A DNA stretch of 64,000 nucleotides from Takakia lepidozioides (Eukaryota; Streptophyta; Takakiopsida; Takakiales; Takakiaceae): the NCBI GenBank assembly GCA_030704615.1, contig CM060731.1, positions 3,534,001-3,598,000 of the forward strand, given 5' to 3'. Position numbers and translations under genes: made by a program. Under the pieces are notes generated by a model. It was not told where the DNA came from, searched no databases, and worked only from the letters and a program-made list of their open reading frames with translations. Numbering within the stretch: the first letter of the stretch is position 1; each line of letters starts with the position of its first letter. Positions 25,519 to 36,752 of the stretch are shown here, one piece after another.

Positions 25519-28500
25519 ATGGGGTTCGAGGTCGAAGATTATGCCAGGGTCTGCGGCATGGAAAGCAGCTCCACTCTGTTTGAAAAAATTGTTCCTGTGC
25601 GAGTCACTAAGTGTAATTCAGAAGACCGGCACATGGATCTCACTGCAAGGTTCGTCATGGGCTTGAGTAAGGTTCATCGCACTACCAAGGTTGGTTCCGA
25701 GATCCTCGCAGCTCCTATTCCTTGATGTGGGGGAATGTAGCAAGGGAAGGGGGACCAAGTAGAAGTAGTCGTCGGGTATGATGGACAGCCATGTGCATCG
25801 GCGACGCTGACGTCCTTGACTGCCTCACACTAGAGATTGCCTCTCTATCATACAAGAGAGGCGTCTAATATGTAGTAAGGAAATAAATAGACCTATCCAC
25901 CTGCATTTCACCTTTCAATGACTGTAAGCAGGGGAGACCTCAACATTTGTACATCTAGTTTTTGTGACATGAATATATTGGCCAAGATGGTAAGCATAGG
26001 CTCACTTTCAGCATTTTTACATGGTCAGGCAAACTGCGCTTCTCAGCTCACCAGGCAGACAATTAGGATTAGGCATTGCAAGGGATTCGATATGTGCGAT
26101 GCACATATACTTACGTACCTAGGATCACTAGCTCTGCAGGGCTCAGGGGTGGAGAGAGAGAACATGCGACAAGCTGAAATACAGAGGTAGACATCTGTAG
26201 AATCTTAGAAAGCAACCAATTAGAAAGCAGTCAGACAAATTATACGAAGACCTTCTGAAGATGACACTGACACACCACAGGTCCTCCAAGTGCAAATCAC
26301 AAACGAGTTGGATCCTTTTTTTTTCTACTCACTCGAGGTGAATGAGGACGATTTCCAGAGCCTGAAAGTGGAACAGTGCATACTGGTGGATTTTTCATCG
26401 TTTCCTTACAAGTTTATTGAGTTGCTGGAACAGTGCATTGTTTCTGCATCTAGTGACAACCCCAGGTCTGTAGCTTCTTGTCAACTACCAATTGTTTTAT
26501 TGATCAGTTGGTTTGGGTTGCACTTGGATGGGCTTTTCTCTGTCTTGGTCAGTCACGTGATCAAGACAAAGGTTTGCCCATGTTGTGAGGCATGATTCAT
26601 ATGAAGTGGCATAGAAACATGAAGATGGGCTATTTTAGGGCACCAGATAGGGTGAAACTTAGAATATGACCTGAATGTAGGAGGGCTTGCTCATAGTGCT
26701 CTCTTGAATTGTGATGTCCGGATGAACAGCGAAGTGAATTCTTTGTGCTATGCATTTTTTTGTTAAACTCAGCAGCTACCTTCAATTGGAATGCCAATAT
26801 ATGCAACTCTGTCAAGAAGGTGCTAGTTGGGACTAGCCCAGGGCAAGAATCATCCAACAGACATAGTAAATTTCCTCCTTTCTGTCTTTCATCGCCAGAG
26901 GTTGCCCGGCACCATGGAGAAAGTCCAGCAGGTATCTGTGTAGGGGCAAGTGCAAACTTATGTTTTAAAAAGTGAAGTGAGTGTTGGCATGGTTTTGTCT
27001 CCGTGCATATTGTTGTTTTATTCAGACAGTGGACATATGTGCAGGTTCTTGGCAATCTTGCACATTCGAACTGGAGATTCTACCTTCACTGTGGTGGAGA
27101 CCAACCAGTTCAAGCACCTTAGTCATCTTTCCCTTGTATTTCGGCAAGGGAATGATACTGTCATCAAACAGTTTCTTGCAGGAAGGCTTGCGGAGTACAA
27201 GGTAATTATTCATATTCTGTTGGCCTCTTGTAGGGGGAATGATCCCTCACAGCTGCTTTTTTTATTACAATGTTGCTTCACACACAGTTGTCAAACCAGT
27301 GGGCAACCGAGGAAGATTTTAACACCCAGTCTGATTGTTGTCGCTTGTTGGGCATGGATTTATGATTTGGCTACTTGCTGGTGTGTGTATAGTATGTGGA
27401 TCAGTAATGTCCCGTTCTTGTTGGAAGCTAACACAGTTTCACTACCGGAGGTTACAAAGTATATCAGATGTGACTTCTTGCACGTCCACGTTCCGACACT
27501 AGATTTCCAACGCCTTACTTTCCGTGAAATAAACAATGGTGACTATTTTATGGCACAGTCCATCAATGGTGACATGCATGAAAAATTACGGCGTACGCTG
27601 CATTCACTGGAGAAGGCGCTGCGGGATGCCAACAGTTTGAGCAGGTGATCATGGGTACCTCTGCCTTTCCATAGAAGCTTTTGTATATCTTTTGGGGTCT
27701 TGCTCAATCAACAGATCTTTTCAGGACTCACCTCCTCTGTAGGGTAAGGGGTGTCCCCCCAAAACTTTAAAAACCTTGAACACACTCTCAGACAGTATGA
27801 CACACACACACACACACACACACAAAATCATGTGCACATGTTACATACACTATCTTGTCAATCTTCAATCCTAGTGTCTGCTGTCATCATTATCAGCTTT
27901 TGGTCTTGCACTGATTTCCTCATCTGTTTGATGCCCTATTTATTATGTCAGCCTGTGTGGGGAAACCATGTAAAGTCACCAGATAATATAAGGTTCAACT
28001 AACCACCAGACATTGCATCAGCAGTTACTTTTCTGAGCTGTAATATAGTGTATGATACTTTGTGACACATCTACCATTCTCTTGGGAAGTTATTGAACAG
28101 CTTGTGCTGCAGCTACAGCTGTGTATTGGCTCAAGTGCTTCAAGCATCACATTAATTTAGCCTGTAATTTGCTTTCCCATGGAAACAGAGAAGAGGAATC
28201 ATTTTCAAGCCAAGATTCAAAGTTGCAATACCTTAACTACTCCTGCAAGACATTGTGAAGCTAGAATCATGGTTATTTCCAGACTTTACCTAATAGTCTC
28301 TTGGAGACCACTGCTAAGCAACTCTGTCTCTCCCATGCCTTTCATCCACGCATGCAGCGAACTTGGTGAGCTGAAGGAGAACCAGTGTCGAGCAATCAGT
28401 GAGCTGAAAGCTGAATACACTCTGGAGCTTGCTCATGAGAAAGAAAAGGTTTGCTGTAAAAAGAATTGCTGACAGTGTTTTGAACCCATCTCAAACAAGT

Positions 28501-31500
28501 TTCTTATTGAATCATACCCTGTAAATAGTGTTGGAAGCAAAGACTGATTAAAGTAAGGATTATCTAACCCCCACTGGAATGGGTCCTTGAATCTGAAGTA
28601 CCCATCATCCATTCGACATCTTGTCCTCACAGCTGGAAAACTGGTGGGTATTGTCTGCTCACATGTTAAGTTGACAGGGGCATTGGTAGACCTTAATAAG
28701 ACTAGACTGGTGCGAAGCATTCATAATAAGTTTTGCAGTTGAATGAAGATCCCTCAGTAGAAGTTTCTGCCATAAACTTCAAAGCTCAGCTGATATGGGA
28801 ATCTTCTCAAATGTCCACCAAGTAGTGTATCATGAAGAGCTTACACTGGCATGCTATTCAATCACAGGTTATGCATGAAACTGCTGAGCTGAAGGATCGA
28901 ATAGAAAGGGAACGAGGAGACTCAGAGTACCGTCTTCGGCAGCAAATCGACTCACAACAGGAACGAGCCAGTGAACTGGACAAACAGGTATTTTAATTTA
29001 ATTAAACTGTTTAGCAGACCAATGTACTCTCAGTTTGTGTTGGATCAGGATATTTGAGCATCCAGGTCTGTGTAAATATGTGTGATTGGAAGTGCAGGTG
29101 CGGACATTGCTAGATACCAAGTACAAGCTGGATACTAGGGTTACAGATCTGCGAACAAAGTTTGTGACTGTTGAAAAGGATTTGGATGACAAAATCCAGG
29201 TTCCCCTCTCCTGCCTTGTCTAACCTTTGCACTTCTGCAAACAGGTCTCATCCAATATCTCAATCTTGCTGGAGTTGTGGATGGAGAGTATTGCACTAGG
29301 ACGATCCTTTCGTCAGCCTGATCCTTGTTTGTGCTTTTGTTGAAGGAATGCTTCGTATGAACTTGCTTTTTATTCAGTTGTGGGGATGAGAACAGGAATG
29401 TGAGCGACTAAGGAGAGAGAACCGAAGCCTGGACACAGAGAAACATGAGGGAGCGAAACAGCTCAATCGACACCTCATTCGCCTCAGCGCACTTGAACAG
29501 GAAGTATGTAGCACACCTCCCTGACGACCTGTTGGTTGCTTCATAAACACTGACTGGGCTCCTTAAATGATTGATAGTTTTATTCCCTTCATGTATGGCT
29601 CATGCATGTTGCCTGGTGCAGGTTTCAGATAAAAATGAGATACTCAGTAATTTGACAATGCAGCTTGAAGCTCAAGCCTCCCACAGGTAGGTTACCTCAT
29701 TACTTTACTGTTATATTTTCCAAATTGATCAAATACACTCTTTGTACCCATCTGGTGATGTTATGGTGTACTACATTGGACAATGATGTGCTTATTTGCT
29801 TGCTCATCTGATTGGTGGAGCTTATATTTCAGAGAACTAACAATAGTTGACTAACACGTAATTATCTTCTCTCTCTTGCAATCTTAACCATTGAAAGGCT
29901 TGAAAAGAGATATCCTAGACTGTGATCCATTAGGAAGAGATGGCGTTGGCCAAACCCATATGCCTGACAGATTCCTTCATGCCTCCAATTTGAAGTAGGT
30001 GATCTTTTATTTGCACCGGCCTCACTTTGTACTTCACAATGTACAATATTGTTCGCTTTTGGCAATTCTACATTTGCCTCCATCTCATGAGGCATATGAT
30101 TGGAAACTTCTTTCACAGGCCAATGTTGCCTTCAATATTGGTTCTTGGTAATGGGTTTGAAGGAGGGCAGACGATGCCAGACCCTCAAGAGTTTCCTCAG
30201 ACAGGAGTGTCTTTCACATATCAAGGGATGGAGGGGCTTGTAAAGTTCTGTGAGCCATTGATTGATGATATGAGTGAGCATCGCAGGGCAGCATTGGAGG
30301 GATCATGGAAGGAGGCACAGACAGCAGCTGATCGTGCCGAAGAGAGGGCAACGGCTAGCTCTGCTGAAATTAGCAAGTGCTACCAGATCATTGAGAAACT
30401 GCAGGTGTGGCCTATTGTGACTTCACTTCATGAGTTGCAAAATTTAATTGTCAAATCTGGTCCACCTTTGACAGTGTACCTTCCGTCAAGCTCTCTTCAC
30501 CTGATCTCATCTCATGGTGACTCTGTCCATCTTTTTGTACGTATGCCTCGCTCTCCCTTTCTTTCCGTAATCCATGGGCCTCGTGTTGTTTATGGATCTG
30601 AAAGGTGGAGCTGCGATCGGCAAAGCAAAAGGTGAAGCTAAAAGGACAGGTGACCACACAGCAAGACAGTCTGTTGACTGAACGGCAGGCCACCATCGAG
30701 AAGGTACAGGAAGATAACCATAACTTGCGGCGTGAGCTGAGCAACTTGAAGGAGGAGCAGGACGAAAACAAAAAGAAGGTATGATTGGAGCTTGAAATCA
30801 ATGTTGGTTCAAGTAAATGTGGAGCATGCAAGTAGCCTTATGAACAAGTTTTTCCTTCCCAGCTATGTGGTCGTATGGCTTGTGTCACTTATTCTGATTG
30901 ATCAAGACAGCATCGGTGCATACTGTAACCTACATTTCAAGGTGGGAATTGCCATGTGACAGGCGGAAGAAGTGAGTGCCAAGTTGGAGGAAGCACAGGA
31001 TCTTGTGAAGTCTAACCAACAAATGATCCAGTAGGCTGATTTCACCCCTTTTGGTCCCAGTTGCTTGTTCTCTACTGTATGCAACAGTCCTAGTAACGTC
31101 CATTACTGTGGAGCATCGGAAATAAATTCACAGTTATGTTAGCAGCTACATTGGAAATAACAAATTGTGAAATGCACACTGTGTGAGATTTCTCCAGGCT
31201 AGCTACTAGCAGTTTGCAACAGTTCATTTCTTTTGTAGTTCTGGTGCACAGAATGAGTTTTGATGAAGAATGTTGTGGTGATGAATGCAGGTGGTTGAAT
31301 CAGCAGTTAACAGAGGCTCAATTGGGAAAGCTAGGTAGTACGGCATCATCTCGCTACAATACCTTTACCCGGTCCAACAATAATGCGCTGTGCTACTCTT
31401 CCTGTCTGACAGGCAATAGACCAGGTGAAGTGACCACACCTCTCTCATCCAACAGCTCCCTGGGAGGGATGTCGGCCTCCACCACATTCAAGACTCAGTT

Positions 31501-32703
31501 TCCATCAATGTCACCCTTCTTGGTGTCGACAACAGCTCCCTTCACAGGTGTTGCAACCAGCCAGGTGAAGCCCCAACCTGGCCTCACTGGGTTTTGCTCA
31601 ACTCCATCACTAGCTGGGAGCCAGCGCTCGATGTATGTGCCTGTTGCCAAAACAACTGTCCAAGCGGCCCAAAAAGTGCAGTACAAGCCCAAGTCTGGGC
31701 TGACTGCCACCTCCTTTGGTATGGGCTCCAATGCACAGACTTGCTCCTATGCTGGCTGTACAATGCCCATGGATAGTCCAGTGCTAAATGCCTGGGATGA
31801 CTCTGGTTCCTGGGGATCCAAGCAGAGCATATTGCCACGCCCGCAGCTTTCATTTGCAGACAGGTCCAGCCTTTCTTTTGGAATCTGAATTATGGAGCCT
31901 GAGTTTATTTTTGCTATTACGTGGCCAGCTGTGTTGATTCATGCTAGATTTGTTAGAGAGACTGGCTAGTGAACTGGTGGACAGGGGACTTGCAAGATCC
32001 AATCTCTTTGTAGCTAGGGAAACAGTTGTAAGTTGTGTAACAGTGTATTAGCGACTAATACAGTGGTTTGGGTGCGAAGTACTGTGAAATCCACATGGTA
32101 CTAGGAAGAAAGTCTTGTTTATGCTGTAGTGAGCCGCAAACATGGCTTGATTATAGGACTCCTGCTCTGTTGCCCTTATCTTAAGACCCTAACTTCTGTC
32201 TAATTTTTGCTTTGTACTTGCACAGGTCTGGTTACAGTAAAACCTCGAATTCCCTTGGTAAAGGTGCCACCAACAACAGTGGAGGTGACTGCTGTCATAG
32301 CAATTGCTCACAACCAGTGTCCCCAAATCAGCCCTCACCTTGTGGGAGACAGTCACCTCCAATCCCAAGTAGTGGTCACAGTGAGTTAAGTGGCTGCCGG
32401 GATGCAATGCCAATTGGTGTTGGCGGCAGTCGAGATGCAGTGGGAGGTGGCCACCGACCTCAGTCACCAAAAACCAAAAGTTGCTCAGTCCCGGGTGGGG
32501 ATGATTGGCAGCGACCACAGTCTCCCACCTGTAACAGTTTGCCAGCTTCTCGCTCACCTCGTGACGCTCGAATGAACTCTTCACCACCTCTACAATCAAG
32601 CACTAAAGGCCAAGGCCGGGAACAATCTTCCTCTCCCTCCCGTTCCAAACTGAAGTCTCCGCCGAACCGCTCCCCATCAAAGAACCATTTCTCTCGTAGG
32701 TAA
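25519..32703 (+). CDS. SAS6: Spindle assembly abnormal protein 6 (SAS-6), centriole/basal-body cartwheel protein
   Basis: SAS-6 forms the ninefold cartwheel hub that templates new centrioles; in plants it serves basal-body formation in motile sperm. Fifteen in-phase exons: 25,519-25,689; 26,281-26,465; 26,867-26,931; 27,077-27,201; 27,559-27,644; 28,358-28,448; 28,868-28,987; 29,098-29,199; 29,396-29,503; 29,622-29,686; 30,119-30,404; 30,605-30,778; 30,963-31,030; 31,291-31,863; 32,226-32,703. The product is 898 residues, or 885 from the second ATG (25,558, MESSSTLFEKIVPVRV), which fits plant homologues better. The head domain covers about 14-182 (DPFFFYSLEVNEDDFQSLKV) with the PISA motif QFKHLSHLSLVFRQGND. 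A coiled coil follows to about 560, ending with WLNQQLTEAQL. The tail is Ser/Pro-rich. The acceptor of exon 4 is the least certain. No defect is seen. Confidence 0.93.
27798..27825. repeat. (CA)n microsatellite in a SAS6 intron
   Basis: About 13 uninterrupted CA units between exons 5 and 6. Confidence 0.9.
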
Positions 32704-33470
32704 CACTAGTTCAGACTTTGCCTACAGTATTTATTTGGGGCTTGGGGCTTGGGCTAGTGTTGCATTCAACACCAAGGGGAGGTCACGGGCGTCTATTCTC
32801 CCACTTCATTTTTTGTACAGAATTCCAAAATCTCGCATGGTTTCCAAAGTTTCAGATTGCAGTTGTCTGCACTATTTTGTAGTCAGGATTTTGGCTTAGT
32901 GACCGTGTTTTGTTTTCTTGTGCGTTCATGGTCCCATGAACTCAGCAGTGTAGACCTTTACGTATGTGAAGGGAGGAGGCCCCAGGAATCGGTTGCAATA
33001 GAGAGTCTCTGCCATCGCATATATTCCTTCCATCCACCCAACTCTGCTAAGAAATTCGCTTCTGACCCAAGTTTTCCCTGGAGTCTTCTAGTGTTGATAA
33101 TTGAGGATCAGATGTGGATAAAGTCTCATGAACTAAGAGGAACCTGCTGATGGGGTTACCCTCAGACAAACTGGGAAGAATTGGACGTCGGCCACGGTGA
33201 TAAAAAAATGATTAGGCAACCTTGGCTTTAACAAAACATACCTGTGCAGACGATGGGAACAGCAGAGGAAAGTGCACATCTGCTCAGAAACTCTAAGTCC
33301 CTCCATGCACATGCAATTTGGGTACCTAAGAGGATGGGGGTGAGAGATAGAGGGATGTGTGAGGTGTACTGATAGAGATGCGAATGACAGACTCACAAAT
33401 AATCTCACTTATACTTATGCACTACCTCCTTGCAAGCAAAAAACAAACGATGGTCAAAACTTGTGGAATT
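32704..33470. other. Convergent 3' region between SAS6 and RAF1
   Basis: Holds the 3' flanks of two genes transcribed toward each other. No further coding region or repeat is recognised. Confidence 0.5.
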
Positions 33471-34958
33471 TCACTCCCAATCTTCAGGATCCTCGCTTTC
33501 AGGAAGAGGTGGCCTCAAAGCGATCAAAACTTTGCCAAGTACTCTTCCAGAAACCCTTGTTCCCACCCTTACACTCAGTCCTTGCCCATCCTCTGACGGG
33601 ACAACAAACAAGCTCTCACTATCGTTAGGCTCCCTGATGCCCTTGTCTACCACTAAAAGCACGGGCTCTTTACTTGCAGATGTTTTTCCTTTTCCTTTGT
33701 TAGCTTTCAGAGGTAGAAGGCTTGCGTCGGGGAAGAGCACTCCCACTGGTGCTACTGAGGACGTGATGGAGGGCCACCCCGGCAATGGGATCCATGCTTT
33801 CCACGAAGATTCACACTTGCAGACCTTGAAAGGACCCTCTCCAAGGGCTCCTCTCGAGGGTGCTTCTTCTAATGCACTCGATGTGGCTTCAGCTACTGGT
33901 AAGATGATCGGCAGGTGTGATCCTGCTGCTTCCTCAGATAATCGCAGGACTTGAAGATATGTGTTTTCCACCATATCCGTGTCGCTGGAAGCTTCTCCTC
34001 CCTTTAATTCAGCTACAGCTTCCAAGAGCCTGGAACGGGCCTTCTTGGTGACTGCATAATCCAATGCCTTGGTCAAAACTGCCTCTATGTCAATCAGTTC
34101 CTTGTACTCTCTGGATTGCCTGAAGCAGGCGAAGGCCAGGCAGTCGCCCGGGGAAGAAGAGAAATCGCTCCACCCGTCCACGCCCTTCCTTCTGTCAAAA
34201 TCCTTCATCGCACGAGCTAATTCTGTTGCATCCTTGGGATCCAGTCTTCTCTCTATCACAAACTCAGCTGACGCTTTCCTCTGCTCAGCCGACAGAATCC
34301 GCAGCTCGTAGAGTAGTTCAGCACCTCCTATATCGAAAAAAGACAGTGCTGCTTCATCAAACCCGCTCAGCTTCAGAGAGGAGCGAACTTGGGATGCCAC
34401 CACAATCCGGTTCTGCTCCACGCCTGTCATCCCTGTGGCCTCGTCAATCATGGATGGGTTGTAGCCTACTCTTGTCAGGGCAGGTACTACAGAAGCATAT
34501 TCGTGCCAAAGACCTCGTCTCTCTCGCAAGATTTCCAGCTGTTCTTCTGTGGTTTGCGCTCCAGAAAGCGGACCAGGAGTGGGTGGAGGGCGGAAAGGCT
34601 GGTAAACACCCCTCCCGCCCGATGCCATGCACACGACATGCTTCCGTCTTTCTGCCTTGTTACTGCACCCAAGTTTTGCACAACGCATTTGAAACCCTCT
34701 CCACCCATCTCTGCCTTGAGGATCCAAGCTAACCCTCACCAGGTGGGACTCACAACTCCTCCATCCACTCAAAACATGGGCAACACCAACCCCAGCTTCC
34801 ATTCTGCTCCTCACATTCACACCACTCCTTGCCATCACGGTATCCATTGCTCTCGAGCATTTGAAAGCAGGGTCATGTGAGAAGAACCCATTGCAGCTGC
34901 TCACATTCATGACACTGCGTGCCACAAATTCACCAAAAGACCCACACAAGGCCTGCAC
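33471..34958 (-). CDS. RAF1: Rubisco accumulation factor 1, chloroplast chaperone
   Basis: RAF1 is a stromal assembly chaperone that binds Rubisco large-subunit dimers and guides formation of the L8 core. This is one uninterrupted exon of 495 codons, in keeping with the intronless plant gene. Residues 1 to about 110 are Ser/Arg/Met-rich with little acid, as in a chloroplast transit peptide. The mature part opens with VYQPFRPPPTP. It has the helical domain motifs RRGLWHEYASVVPALTRVGY and IDEATGMTGVEQNRIVVASQ, then DPKDATELARAMKDF. The C-terminal beta domain has WIPLPGWPSITSSVAPVGVL, VVPSEDGQGLSVRVG and an acidic end. Start at 34,958; an in-frame Met at residue 17 is the alternative. It is convergent with SAS6. 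Confidence 0.94.
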   Translation of the reverse strand: MQALCGSFGEFVARSVMNVSSCNGFFSHDPAFKCSRAMDTVMARSGVNVRSRMEAGVGVAHVLSGWRSCESHLVRVSLDPQGRDGWRGFQMRCAKLGCSNKAERRKHVVCMASGGRGVYQPFRPPPTPGPLSGAQTTEEQLEILRERRGLWHEYASVVPALTRVGYNPSMIDEATGMTGVEQNRIVVASQVRSSLKLSGFDEAALSFFDIGGAELLYELRILSAEQRKASAEFVIERRLDPKDATELARAMKDFDRRKGVDGWSDFSSSPGDCLAFACFRQSREYKELIDIEAVLTKALDYAVTKKARSRLLEAVAELKGGEASSDTDMVENTYLQVLRLSEEAAGSHLPIILPVAEATSSALEEAPSRGALGEGPFKVCKCESSWKAWIPLPGWPSITSSVAPVGVLFPDASLLPLKANKGKGKTSASKEPVLLVVDKGIREPNDSESLFVVPSEDGQGLSVRVGTRVSGRVLGKVLIALRPPLPESEDPEDWE

Positions 34959-35064
34959 ACATGGGAGGAAAAAAACGGCGAACCAGCCAAAAACCGGCCG
35001 TGCTCACCGTGGCAGTCCGCTTCACACCATCGCTCACCCGAGGATGGTATCTGCTTATCCGCTT

Positions 35065-35120
35065 TTTTTTTTAATGTTATTCTTTAACAGAAAGGGGACG
35101 GAGGCCCCGTTAATTCTAGC
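35065..35120 (-). mobile_element. LINE 3' tail relic
   Basis: On the minus strand: AATTAACGGGGCCTCCGTCC, CCTTTCTGTTAAAGAATAAC and an A-run of ten. This fits the GGC...CCC, CTGTT, A-run order of the other tails, but is more diverged. Confidence 0.4.
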
Positions 35121-35169
35121 GACGACCGCGGAAGCTAGTTTAGCGTAGCGTAGATATAGGGTGCCATAG

Positions 35170-35585
35170 TGTCTCGTCATCGTCGCCACGTTTTGTAGCC
35201 ACGCATCATCGTCAATTTTTTCACCACGTCATCATCGCCACGTCATCGTCACCATGTCATCGTAGCCACGTTTCGTAGCCACATCATCGTCGTCAATTTT
35301 GTCACCACGTCATCATCTCCACGTCATCGTCACCATGTTGTCATTGCCACGTCATTGTCACCATGTCATCATAGCCACGTTTCGTAGCCACGTCATCATC
35401 GTCGATTTTTTCACCACGTCATCATCGCCACGTCATTGTCACCATGTCATCGTAGCCACGTTTCGTAGCCACATCATCGTCGTCAATTTTGTCACCACGT
35501 CATCATCTCCACGTCATCGTCACCATGTTATCATTGCCACGTCATTGTCACCGTGTCATCGTCGCCACATCATCGTTGTCATCAA
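35170..35585. repeat. CGTCATCGTCACCATGT-type minisatellite with higher-order structure
   Basis: Short units built on CCACGTCATCGTCACC and TCATCGTAGCCACGTTTCGT repeat throughout. A block of about 190 bases (starting with CGTTTCGTAGCCACATCATC, near 35,268 and 35,459) occurs twice almost unchanged, so duplication also happened at a larger scale. It lies in the RAF1/EULS3 spacer. Confidence 0.92.
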
Positions 35586-36752
35586 CTGTTTTGGACCCTG
35601 CCCGGACCTGCCCAAAAATAACGGGGAGAGGTTGCAGCGCGGAGAGAAGGGATGATTTGGTTTGAGCGCGGAGGGGTTTCACACAGCTTTCTCAGGCCCT
35701 ACATGGTGGATGCTGCACAACCTTTTCCATCTTGCAAATGTGGGCTCTTAGCTCCTGTTAGTACCATGATTTTGTGTTCTTCATGATGTTCACAAGGTTC
35801 TTGGGAGAGTCAGCTGCACCATGGTGGTTCTCACAGACCAATCCGACATTACCTGACTACGGACACAAGCAGCACACACAAGAGGTCCTTTTGGGTTGAT
35901 GGTCGGTCAAATCCTCCATAGGTCCGGAGACAAGGTCAAGGACAATGTGGTGAGGGTACCTTCTTCTTCGACCTATTTCAACCTGTTTTGCCCTCTCATT
36001 AGACTGGGCCATGAGATGCAATTCTGTAAGTTAGCTTGTTGGGTGGATCTGAGGTGGTTTGGAGTGACTTTGAAAGTATCCAAAAACAAATAACAGAGAT
36101 GAGGAGAAGTTTTGGAATGAACACTTTTCCGACCCCAGTCAATGGTGGGACAATGGAGACAAAAAGGTGAATGCGTGTTGGACTACAGAGAGAAGCAATG
36201 CGGGGACGAGCGAAGAGGGGTGTCTAGGAAGGACAACGAACGTTGAAGGTGAGAGCGGACTAGCAAAAACGGCCAAGTCCTAAGCCCTCTCACCGCAACA
36301 TGGGGAGCAATTACTTGTTTCTTTCCCCTTTCTCTACTAAAAAATAAATCTTAAAATGAAAAAAATATGGAGAAATATGACATAAGGGCCTCTGCAGTGG
36401 AGTGCCCAAAATGTGGCTGCGGTTGTTCATTTGACTAACACTTTGGTCATTTGGCCCGCGGATACTTTAGACATGGGCGTTCAGTCAATGGAAAGCTCAA
36501 TGTCCATGTGGCACTCCAGTCTGCTCACGTGGCCATTTCCAGCGGCCAACAGCTATGACACACGGGCTACTGTCGAGTCAGACACCTCCCTACTGCCAGG
36601 TATTTCCTTTCCGTCCACGATGGACAGATTCTAGAGAATGATTCCCATTGGGTCCCACTATAGACTGGACTCTCGTCTCTCTCTCTCTTCTCTCTCTCTC
36701 GTGTAGTCGTCCTCGCAGTTCGATCGGTCTGCACGCTAGTGCTCGCACAAGC

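Larger units (their letters stand above)
34959..36752. other. Divergent intergenic region between RAF1 and the EULS3-type lectin
   Basis: Contains a LINE-tail relic (about 35,065-35,120), the minisatellite at 35,170-35,585 and about 1.1 kb of unremarkable DNA. A CT-rich run at 36,676-36,705 lies just upstream of the lectin start and is a usual plant leader feature. No gene recognised. Confidence 0.5.

Noticed and set aside
33430-33954. Plus-strand ORFs over RAF1 (also 34,226-34,732 and 34,389-34,880)
   Set aside because: They are antisense shadows of the intact RAF1 frame.
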